Origin: Lachnospiraceae bacterium
GTDB lineage: Bacteria > Bacillota > Clostridia > Lachnospirales > Lachnospiraceae
Assembly (NCBI GenBank): GCA_014804285.1
Contig: JAAVAA010000023.1
Coordinates: 1 to 9,546 of the forward strand
Direction of reading: 5' to 3'
DNA length: 9,546 nt
Of this stretch, positions 1 to 6,267 are shown one piece after another; within the stretch, counting starts at the first letter, position 1; the number at the start of each line of letters is the position of its first letter. The notes under the pieces were generated by a model, which did no database searches, was not told where the DNA came from, and saw only the letters and a list, made by a program, of their open reading frames with translations. The translations under genes and the position numbers were made by a program.

Positions 1-1327
1 AAAATGCCTATATATTCCTTTATGTATTACCCTGTTTACTGGCTGCGGTTCCGGATTTTCGGAAAACGATCTTGCATTTAAAGACCTGGCCCGCGAATCC
101 AAACTGAGTGGTTCCACGATAACCCTGATGGCATCGTCAGATTGGGTGACAGATGCGGAGATGCAGTTGGGAACAAATTTTGAAGCCGCGACAGGTATTC
201 AGGTGGTCTATGATCTGTATCCGGATGATGTCTATTTGGACACTCTTTTTGCCAAATTGGACAGCGATGATCCTCCGGATATCTTTATGACTCAGTCCGG
301 ATTGGCTATCAAAAACACTTATCAGCTTGACAAATACTCTGTTGACCTTTCGGATGAGCCTTGGATAGCGGTATATGATACTTTCACAGCCGTAGAAACA
401 TCGATTGACGACCGCAATTACGGAATGTCCTACTTTGACAATACGACTGATTACTACATGATCTACAACAAGGAGTTGCTAGACAACGCGGGAGTTACAG
501 AAGTCCCGACCACATATGACACCTTTGTCAACATGTGTCAAAACGTTGCAGACACTGGTGTGATACCTATTTATGAGCCAATGGCTGACGGATGGCACCA
601 GACAATGCTATTTGCCGAAACAGGTCAGTTTCTTGACAAAAGAGATCCGGGAACCATCAAAAAACTAAACGACAATACAATCACATTTGCGGAACTTGAA
701 CCAATGAAGCTTGCTTTGGAGCAGATACAAAATCTGGCGCTTAGAGGATACATGGGTAAAAATTTTGCAACGGACACTTATGACAATGCGGTGGGATATC
801 TGGCAAACGGTGAATATGCGATGTGTATGTTGAGACCTGGAATGATCGATTCTATCATATCCAGCGAAATGAACATAGGTTTTGATAAAGAGGATTTTGG
901 CATCATGCTGCTGCCCGTCTGTGACAATCAGATACTCAATGTTCACCCTACCGGGCCGTCAAAATACATAAGCAACGCCTCCCGGAATATTGATGCCGCC
1001 AAATTATATTTACAATATATCGCAACAAAAGACAACGTACAATATGTGATTGACAATGCTCACAGTGTGAACAATCTTCCTTTTGATTTGGGACAAGTCA
1101 CCGGGCATGATGAAGTGACAATGGAATTCCTTGATCAGTTTGGCGATGAGGAGTCCGGTCTGGTTCTCCAGGATGAGATTACTTATTTTAATGAACAATG
1201 GGGTGAAATCTCCAGTGATATTCTCAAAATGTGTGAAGGGAGCATATCTCCCGAGGATGTTCTAAACCAGATCGACGCAAGACGGGCGTCCTTTGCACAA
1301 GCGGCGAACGACCCTGCATGGGAGTAA
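1..1327 (+). CDS. ABC transporter extracellular solute-binding lipoprotein (family 1), 5'-truncated by window edge
   Basis: Predicted substrate-capturing lipoprotein of an ABC importer, probably for sugars or oligosaccharides, tethered outside the membrane. The reading frame is open from base 2, so the true start lies off the left edge. The first visible residues are a hydrophobic signal-peptide end finishing in a lipobox (L-F-T-G-C) with the lipidated cysteine at codon 44-46; the mature protein is then about 427 residues, normal for this family. An internal ATG at 128 lies after the lipobox and cannot be the start. The first mature strand (ITLMASSDW), the TGIQV segment and the PPDIF motif (bases about 284-298) are typical of SBP family 1. 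It ends with TAA at 1325-1327. The permease genes expected beside it are not in the window, and the next gene is convergent. The ligand cannot be told from sequence alone. The family call is fairly sure, the substrate is not. Confidence 0.88.
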   Translation, partial: KCLYIPLCITLFTGCGSGFSENDLAFKDLARESKLSGSTITLMASSDWVTDAEMQLGTNFEAATGIQVVYDLYPDDVYLDTLFAKLDSDDPPDIFMTQSGLAIKNTYQLDKYSVDLSDEPWIAVYDTFTAVETSIDDRNYGMSYFDNTTDYYMIYNKELLDNAGVTEVPTTYDTFVNMCQNVADTGVIPIYEPMADGWHQTMLFAETGQFLDKRDPGTIKKLNDNTITFAELEPMKLALEQIQNLALRGYMGKNFATDTYDNAVGYLANGEYAMCMLRPGMIDSIISSEMNIGFDKEDFGIMLLPVCDNQILNVHPTGPSKYISNASRNIDAAKLYLQYIATKDNVQYVIDNAHSVNNLPFDLGQVTGHDEVTMEFLDQFGDEESGLVLQDEITYFNEQWGEISSDILKMCEGSISPEDVLNQIDARRASFAQAANDPAWE

Positions 1328-1350
1328 TTCTGAATTTTTTAGCACCGCAC

Positions 1351-1385
1351 TAATTCAGGCAGATAGCAACTATCTGCCTGAATTA
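1351..1385. terminator. Perfect 16-bp inverted repeat between convergent genes
   Basis: TAATTCAGGCAGATAG at 1351-1366 is followed by a 3-base loop (CAA) and its exact reverse complement at 1370-1385. It lies 23 bases after the solute-binding gene's stop and just before the stop (1388) of the opposing GGDEF/EAL gene. It is long enough to act on either strand as a transcription terminator or mRNA 3' end. Neither side has a clean run of T, so strict intrinsic termination is less certain. Confidence 0.65.
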
Positions 1386-1387
1386 CA

Positions 1388-3664
1388 TCACAAATACTTT
1401 GCATCAAAATCTGCTGCGGGCATAGGCTTTGACAAATAGTATCCCTGATAGATATTGCAGCCCACTCCCTTAAGGAATTCCAACTGCTCCTTTGTCTCCA
1501 CACCCTCCGCGATGGTTTTCATGTGAAGCTCTCCCGATAAATCTACAATACTTTTAAGGATAGCATGGCTTCGCTCTTTATGTTCCGTATCCCCTAAGAA
1601 CTTCATGTCAATCTTAAGCACATCCACACAGATATCTTTCAGCATGTTAAAGGAGGAATACGCGCTCCCAAAATCATCCATCTCGACTTCGAATCCCGCC
1701 TTTTGCAGTTTCTCCACAAGGTGCACATGCTGCTTCAGATCATTGATAATCGCCGATTCCGTGATTTCCAGCTTTAAGTTTTTGGCATCAATACCGTATT
1801 CTTTTACAAGCGATACATAATGTTCATAAATATCAAGGGCATAGAGATCTCTTGCTGAGATATTGACAGATATATAAAGGTCATCCCTGCCCTTTTCCTT
1901 CCATTCCCTCAGCTTTTCACAAGCCTGTCTCCAAATACAGATATCCAGCTCCGTGATTCTGCCGTTCATTTCAAAGAAGGGAATGAAATGTGCCGGGGGA
2001 ATCAAGCCGTCTTCCCTGTGTATCCATCTTGCTAAAGCCTCCGCACCGATGATCTTCCCCTCGTTGTCTACTTGCGGCTGTAGGTAAATCTGCAGTTCCC
2101 CATGTTCAATTGCCTTGCTCAGCTCGGCGTTATAGCGTTCCTTCAGCCTTGCATCCCTTTGGATACTTTCGTCAAACCACAAAATCCGCTTTCCGTAATC
2201 ACCCTTAATCGTGTCACAGGCCATGGAAGCCTTGTTGCAGATCGCCAACATATCCTGCGACGGCTCTGTTATCTCGTATACGCCGGCCTTTACGATCAAA
2301 TTAAAGTTATTAGTGTTATACGCATTTGCAACTCTGCCTATCGCATCCAGGAACTGTTGCGGGTCAAAGAATTCCTTCGGCATTATTATGTAAAAATCCG
2401 CTTCCCCGATTCTGCCATAATTGCAATTTGGAATGTGGGCCAGTCCCGTCCTTAAAGCCTCCGCCGTCCGGATCAGATAGTCATCATATTTTTCCTGACC
2501 AAACAATTCTTTGAAAACCCTGAACTTTTCAATACTCGAACAGGCTATGACAAAGTTAGTGTCCGGATGTTCTTCAAGCAGTTTCCTTGCCTTTTCATGA
2601 AAATGCGCTTCATTATATATCCCGGTGAGTTCGTCAAAATTGGCACGGCGAACCATTTCCCCATAATTCTTTATGGATTCGGTGACATTTCTAATCCAAT
2701 AAACGGTTCCGATCAGCTTGCCATTCTCATTAAGTGCCATATGCTGAATATCGTAATAGTATGTACGGTCATCGCGGACAACCGACATCACCCGCCCGTC
2801 CCACGCATTCTCCACATTGGCCGCGGAGATTACTTTGGTCCAATACATCTCCTCATTATCTATTTCTTGCATTCCCTTAAGCCCGACTGCGTCGCGGTAT
2901 CCTGCGGTTACAAATTGAAGCTGATGCTCGTCATTATATAATACGATACCATCGTTCAATTTGTCGGCCACGAACCTCATCGCCTTCTGATTAAGCTTTC
3001 TGGGTGCATAATGAACCGCCATATACACAATTACCATTTCGCAAAACGCGAAGCAAATCACATTCGCAAGAATGGGCTGTTGCCCAATCTGTGAATCCAC
3101 ACAGGAAACCGCTACCACCGCAATAATGATTGCAACTCCCGAATACTTAAGTCGATATATTCTGGTGCTTTGGGTCGCTGCGATAATAAGCACGACCACA
3201 GCCCCAATCAAGGCAACACCGCTTACTATGGCATGTACATAGAGGATGGAAAATCCTTTGGAAATCCAGTATATATGATTATACCATCTGGCATGGGTGA
3301 TCGTAAAAAATCTCTCCGAGAACATGCCCCAGACTAAGGCGGCCGACTCTGTCACCACAATCCAAAACAAAGGTGATTTATAAATTTTAAACAATTTATA
3401 CCCTGAGTAGTTGACAGAAAACCTGAAAATCATCATTGCGTACCACGCAAAAGCAATGTAGTAAAATGTAAATGCACAATACGCAATCTGCCTATCCTTT
3501 GCAAGCAATATAACCATCTCCGGAACAATAATCCCGGCAACTCCCCAAGCCATATTTTTAAGATGCCTTATGATGTCTGTCCTTTTCATATCACGGAGCC
3601 GAAAAATCATAATACTGTTAATTACTAACAAAAGGAACAGAAAACCTGCCATGGTGATCTGCAT
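1388..3664 (-). CDS. Membrane PAS-GGDEF-EAL protein, predicted cyclic di-GMP phosphodiesterase
   Basis: A 758-residue signalling protein predicted to hydrolyse cyclic di-GMP at the inner face of the membrane. About seven hydrophobic helices occupy residues 4-220, resembling the seven-helix sensor module of some kinases. A PAS-like segment follows at about 228-335. The GGDEF domain begins at the FDELTGIYN motif (343-351), but its signature reads GEADF at 420-424, so cyclase activity is unlikely and a regulatory GTP-binding role is possible. The EAL domain (about 515-755) has every catalytic motif: EALARW with E542, N601 in SVNIS, E633 in LEITES, D663-D664 in DDFGS, K684 in LKID, E720 in AEGVET and Q740 in YQGYY. 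The ATG start at 3664 has a GGAAGGAAG ribosome site upstream. The gene sits downstream of a small gene on the same strand, separated by a hairpin, so it is probably transcribed separately. Domain calls are confident, the stimulus is unknown. Confidence 0.92.
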   Translation of the reverse strand: MQITMAGFLFLLLVINSIMIFRLRDMKRTDIIRHLKNMAWGVAGIIVPEMVILLAKDRQIAYCAFTFYYIAFAWYAMMIFRFSVNYSGYKLFKIYKSPLFWIVVTESAALVWGMFSERFFTITHARWYNHIYWISKGFSILYVHAIVSGVALIGAVVVLIIAATQSTRIYRLKYSGVAIIIAVVAVSCVDSQIGQQPILANVICFAFCEMVIVYMAVHYAPRKLNQKAMRFVADKLNDGIVLYNDEHQLQFVTAGYRDAVGLKGMQEIDNEEMYWTKVISAANVENAWDGRVMSVVRDDRTYYYDIQHMALNENGKLIGTVYWIRNVTESIKNYGEMVRRANFDELTGIYNEAHFHEKARKLLEEHPDTNFVIACSSIEKFRVFKELFGQEKYDDYLIRTAEALRTGLAHIPNCNYGRIGEADFYIIMPKEFFDPQQFLDAIGRVANAYNTNNFNLIVKAGVYEITEPSQDMLAICNKASMACDTIKGDYGKRILWFDESIQRDARLKERYNAELSKAIEHGELQIYLQPQVDNEGKIIGAEALARWIHREDGLIPPAHFIPFFEMNGRITELDICIWRQACEKLREWKEKGRDDLYISVNISARDLYALDIYEHYVSLVKEYGIDAKNLKLEITESAIINDLKQHVHLVEKLQKAGFEVEMDDFGSAYSSFNMLKDICVDVLKIDMKFLGDTEHKERSHAILKSIVDLSGELHMKTIAEGVETKEQLEFLKGVGCNIYQGYYLSKPMPAADFDAKYL

Positions 3665-3729
3665 TTACTCACTTCCTTCCATAAGCTGATCGCATGCTGA
3701 TTAATTAACCTGATTCTTAGCAATAATTT

Positions 3730-3754
3730 ACAGGGAGGGTATTGCCCTCCCTGT
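3730..3754 (-). terminator. Hairpin downstream of the 63-residue gene
   Basis: On the minus strand ACAGGGAGGG and CCCTCCCTGT form a perfect 10-bp GC-rich stem with a 5-base loop, starting 24 bases after the small gene's stop. The following bases (AAATTATTG) are AT-rich but not a full T tract. It may stop the small transcript or attenuate reading into the GGDEF/EAL gene. Confidence 0.6.
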
Positions 3755-3777
3755 ATTGCTTGATCATGTCATCCAGG

Positions 3778-3969
3778 TTATTCTTTTATTTCATCAATAT
3801 CTACAAGATTTACACCAGATACATTTAATAATGCCTTCAATACCAAATATTCTCTTTTTAATTCAGCATAGGTTTTGACGGCATTTTCTTCCTTAGCTAA
3901 CTGCATGTACCTTTGGATTTTTTTAAAATCATCAATAGCTGCCTTAGTGACTTCTAAACTGGTCGGCAT
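3778..3969 (-). CDS. Small helical hypothetical protein (63 aa)
   Basis: I do not recognise this protein. It is 63 residues, highly charged and free of a signal peptide or membrane helix. Residues about 4-50 read as two amphipathic helices with a regular spacing of Leu, Ile and Tyr among Lys and Glu, and the tail (VNLVDIDEIKE) is acidic. It is probably cytosolic and could be a helical-hairpin dimer or an adaptor. It is likely real, not chance: the ATG at 3969 has an AGGTGA ribosome site at good spacing, a near-consensus promoter lies just upstream (4015-4043), and a 10-bp stem hairpin follows its stop. It therefore appears to be a single-gene unit between the response regulator and the GGDEF/EAL gene, all on the minus strand. 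There is no motif that assigns a function. Confidence 0.75.
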   Translation of the reverse strand: MPTSLEVTKAAIDDFKKIQRYMQLAKEENAVKTYAELKREYLVLKALLNVSGVNLVDIDEIKE

Positions 3970-4014
3970 ACAATCACCTACTTTCTTTAAAGTTGTGTTG
4001 ATTGCTACAGCTTC

Positions 4015-4043
4015 ATTATAATGAAATTCAAAGGAGATGTAAA
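4015..4043 (-). promoter_or_regulatory. Promoter of the 63-residue gene
   Basis: On the minus strand TTTACA (4043-4038) is followed by a 17-base spacer and a perfect TATAAT (4020-4015). Transcription would start near 4008, giving a leader of about 40 bases before the ATG at 3969. Eleven of twelve hexamer bases match the housekeeping sigma-70/SigA consensus at ideal spacing. Confidence 0.65.
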
Positions 4044-4105
4044 GGCTATTTGATTTTAAGTTATGAAGAGAGAGAGGAAGAGGAGGAATTTCTGTTATTG
4101 CCTCT

Positions 4106-4837
4106 TTAAGCTTCCGATAAAACTTTCATTCTCCGGAACGAAACAGGACACCCCATACCATTTGACAGAATTACCATCCGTCGCTTTTTGTCGATTTGTT
4201 TGATATAGGTTGTATTAATGATGCAGGATTTGTGGCAATGCAGAAAGCTTTCATCAAGCTGCGCTGCCATTTCTCGAAGGGATCCTGCCTGTTCATAAAT
4301 TCCTTCATAGGTAAAAATCCTGATTTTATGGGCATTTGAAGAAGCTTGTATACACACAATGTCTTCCTGCCGGAAAAATAAAACCTTTTCGCCAACGTTC
4401 AGGCGGATTGTCTTGTGGACTTCATTGCTTTTGGAGGAGAAAAGCTCTCTTGCATGAAGAAGACATTGCTTAATGCGGTCGGGAACATTTTCCGGGTCAT
4501 CCTTTACAATGTAATCCATGGCTTCTACCCGATACTGAAAAGTCATGTGAGAAAGCTCGTTGTGGACGGTGATGAACACAATAAAGCCTCTCGGATCATG
4601 TTTACGGATCTGACTGGCAAGATCAATTCCGGAACAGGAATTGTCCTTTAAATCCACATCCAGAAAGTACAAAAAGGGGGCACGATTTTCAGAAATATAG
4701 TGCAGTACAGCGTCCGGCTTGCCAGCGGATAGTACGACATCCATATCCAGTTCTTCAATACAAATATGTTTCTTGATCAGATTTTCTAAATAGGCTCTGT
4801 ATTCTTCCTGATCATCACAAATAATAATGGGGAGCAT
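4106..4837 (-). CDS. AgrA-like LytTR-family response regulator
   Basis: A 243-residue DNA-binding response regulator of the AgrA/ComE/BlpR type. The receiver domain (1-125) has the acidic pair D8-D9, phosphoacceptor D60 in FLDVDL, T90 and K112 in VKDD. The stretch IRKHDP through the AMDYIVKDDP segment (about 77-115) follows my memory of Staphylococcus aureus AgrA closely. A LytTR DNA-binding domain spans about 143-241, with CHKSCIIN matching the AgrA CHNSFVVN segment. C201 and C230 are 29 residues apart, as are AgrA C199 and C228. The start at 4837 is chosen because AGGAGA lies 6 bases upstream (4844-4849) and the receiver domain begins at once; the ATG at 4906 would add 23 unrelated residues. 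It is on the same strand as the kinase at 6268-7632, its likely partner, but an ATPase gene intervenes. No clear promoter lies directly upstream, so it may rely on read-through. Confidence 0.92.
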   Translation of the reverse strand: MLPIIICDDQEEYRAYLENLIKKHICIEELDMDVVLSAGKPDAVLHYISENRAPFLYFLDVDLKDNSCSGIDLASQIRKHDPRGFIVFITVHNELSHMTFQYRVEAMDYIVKDDPENVPDRIKQCLLHARELFSSKSNEVHKTIRLNVGEKVLFFRQEDIVCIQASSNAHKIRIFTYEGIYEQAGSLREMAAQLDESFLHCHKSCIINTTYIKQIDKKRRMVILSNGMGCPVSFRRMKVLSEA

Positions 4838-4843
4838 GTTGGT

Positions 4844-4849
4844 TCTCCT
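4844..4849 (-). promoter_or_regulatory. Ribosome binding site that fixes the regulator start
   Basis: AGGAGA on the minus strand lies 6 bases before the ATG at 4837. It supports that start over the upstream in-frame ATG at 4906, which overlaps the end of the ATPase gene. Confidence 0.8.
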
Positions 4850-4899
4850 GTTGATTAGTTCTGCGAGCGACAAGTCAAGTGAAGATGCTTGCCATGCAC

Positions 4900-6132
4900 T
4901 TAACAAAAGAGGGAACCCTCTTTCATAAAAGCGCCAATATTCACATGTTTAATACCGTTTCGCTGCTGAATCATGTCATTTCGGGTGATAAGATATTTCG
5001 GATAATTGTCCATAATTTTTTCCAAGGGTGTATATTCCCGGTTTTCAGTTTCAATACTGTTCATAATAGTCATAGCCACCTGCACATAGGAATAGGAAGC
5101 TGACATATCCCGTAAAATAAAATCGCATTCCAGCTTGCCAATTCGCGCAACACTTACAATATATCCTTTTGACTTTGCATAGATATAAACAATGTTTTCG
5201 AGTACAGGTCCGTAATTAATGCGGTTATCTGTATTGGTAGAAAAATAAAAGCTTAAATCAGCCAGATAATATTTATGTTCTCCAGCTAATGATTTTCTCG
5301 ATTTTAAGTCAAAACGTTCACATTTGCACAAAATTTTGGCATCTATTAGAATCTGGATATACCTGTTTAATGTTTCGCGTTTTATATTACAGCCATTTTT
5401 ACGCAGGTCAGAAAGAATATTGGAGAGGCTTGTAGTTGCCCCAAAATTATTGATGATGTAGGTTTGTATCTGATGGAAAACGGTCACATTTTTAATTTTT
5501 ACCCGTCTTCGTATATCCTTTTCAAATATTTCTGAGATAATTCCTTGTACATAGGTACGTTTGTCTTCAGCAGTCTGATACTGCATCGTTTTAGGAAATC
5601 CGCCCTCTCTGATAAAAAGTTCGAACTCTTGTGTGATATCTGTATTTATGGAATAGCCCAGAAACTCTTTCATACCAAGATATTCTTCAAAAGTCAAAGG
5701 ATACATTTCAAATTCAAGATATCGTCCGGTAAGTTTTGTCACAAGCTCTCCGCTCAGAAGATATGAATTTGAGCCGGTAATGAAAATAGAGTATTCACCC
5801 TCTCCACGGTATCCATTGAGCACTTCCTCAAAATCCGGGACATTTTGAATTTCATCAATAAATAGATATTTCATTCCTGATAAATCAGATAATTTATCAA
5901 TTAATTCTTCTAACTGCCCGGCCTGTTTGATTGACCGAAAGCCTCGTTTATCTAAATCTATATAGAGAATATTTTGGGCGGCAATGCCGTCCGATACTAA
6001 TTCTTCTGCTATGGTCTGCATAAGGCAGGACTTACCACAGCGTCTTACACCGGTTATGACTTTTATTATTTCTGAATCATGATAAAATCCACGTATTTTT
6101 TTTAAATAATTTTCTCTGGGATACCATTTCAT
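4900..6132 (-). CDS. AAA-family ATPase with DUF4143 C-terminal domain
   Basis: A 410-residue soluble ATPase of the AAA_14/DUF4143 type, widespread in anaerobes and of unsettled function. Counted from the in-frame GTG at 6141 (subtract 3 for the ATG start), Walker A is GVRRCGKS at 31-38, Walker B is YLFIDEIQ at 92-99, a sensor-like FITGSNS follows at 120-126, and RYLEFEMYPLTFEEYL at about 140-155 is the usual family signature. The DUF4143 part carries E315 and ECDF at 338-341, recalling PD-(D/E)XK folds, but the segment around YVQVAMTI (352-359) has no catalytic lysine, so nuclease activity is doubtful. ATG at 6132 is preferred because GAGGTGA ends 5 bases upstream; the GTG lies inside that ribosome site. 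The gene separates a histidine kinase from its likely response regulator, and its last codons form a terminator-like palindrome, suggesting an acquired cassette. No toxin or partner gene is evident. Confidence 0.88.
   Translation of the reverse strand: MKWYPRENYLKKIRGFYHDSEIIKVITGVRRCGKSCLMQTIAEELVSDGIAAQNILYIDLDKRGFRSIKQAGQLEELIDKLSDLSGMKYLFIDEIQNVPDFEEVLNGYRGEGEYSIFITGSNSYLLSGELVTKLTGRYLEFEMYPLTFEEYLGMKEFLGYSINTDITQEFELFIREGGFPKTMQYQTAEDKRTYVQGIISEIFEKDIRRRVKIKNVTVFHQIQTYIINNFGATTSLSNILSDLRKNGCNIKRETLNRYIQILIDAKILCKCERFDLKSRKSLAGEHKYYLADLSFYFSTNTDNRINYGPVLENIVYIYAKSKGYIVSVARIGKLECDFILRDMSASYSYVQVAMTIMNSIETENREYTPLEKIMDNYPKYLITRNDMIQQRNGIKHVNIGAFMKEGSLFC
4906..4923 (-). terminator. Palindrome in the last codons of the ATPase gene
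   Basis: On the minus strand AAAGAGGGTTCCCTCTTT is a perfect 18-base palindrome, immediately followed by TGTTAA, so the RNA would read a GC-containing stem ending in UUUUGUU. It overlaps the codons for the final residues (KEGSLFC) and the stop. This looks like an intrinsic terminator built into the coding end, although the loop is tight and the U run short. Confidence 0.5.
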
Positions 6133-6137
6133 TCTTA

Positions 6138-6144
6138 TCACCTC
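6138..6144 (-). promoter_or_regulatory. Ribosome binding site that fixes the ATPase start
   Basis: GAGGTGA on the minus strand lies 5 bases before the ATG at 6132. The alternative GTG at 6141 lies within this site and is not a likely start. Confidence 0.75.
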
Positions 6145-6150
6145 AGAAGA

Positions 6151-6180
6151 AGTATATCATTTTCTTGAACTAAAAAGCAA
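6151..6180 (-). promoter_or_regulatory. Possible promoter of the ATPase gene
   Basis: On the minus strand TTGCTT (6180-6175), an 18-base spacer and TATACT (6156-6151) make a moderate SigA-type match. Transcription would begin near 6144, leaving a leader of only about a dozen bases with the ribosome site at its very start, which lowers confidence. Confidence 0.3.
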
Positions 6181-6199
6181 GTTATGGGGGTATATTTTG

Positions 6200-6225
6200 A
6201 AAAAAAGAAATTTTATCCCCGATAA
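6200..6225 (-). terminator. Weak terminator-like element after the kinase gene
   Basis: On the minus strand TTATC-GGG-GATAA forms a 5-bp stem, followed after a few bases by seven T in a row (6206-6200). The stem is short and AT-rich, so it may be partial or inactive. If active it would separate the kinase transcript from the ATPase gene. Confidence 0.25.
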
Positions 6226-6267
6226 TTGATATTTATCCGTAAGATTGGGTTTTAAGTGCAGAACAAT

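Noticed and set aside
4..80. ATG at base 4 as the start of a gene
   Set aside because: This frame meets a stop after about 25 codons. The solute-binding frame runs through base 2 and carries the lipobox, so its start is off the window.
2102..2941. Several plus-strand open frames opposite the GGDEF/EAL gene (such as 2102-2455 and 2567-2941)
   Set aside because: They lie antisense to a protein with intact, ordered domain motifs, have no ribosome sites, and encode no recognisable family.
3665..3777. Cyclic di-GMP riboswitch in the leader of the GGDEF/EAL gene
   Set aside because: The leader is short, holds only the single GC-rich hairpin, and lacks the conserved GEMM motifs.
4838..4906. Upstream ATG at 4906 as the regulator start
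   Set aside because: It adds 23 residues foreign to the receiver domain, overlaps the ATPase stop, and the AGGAGA site sits before the ATG at 4837.
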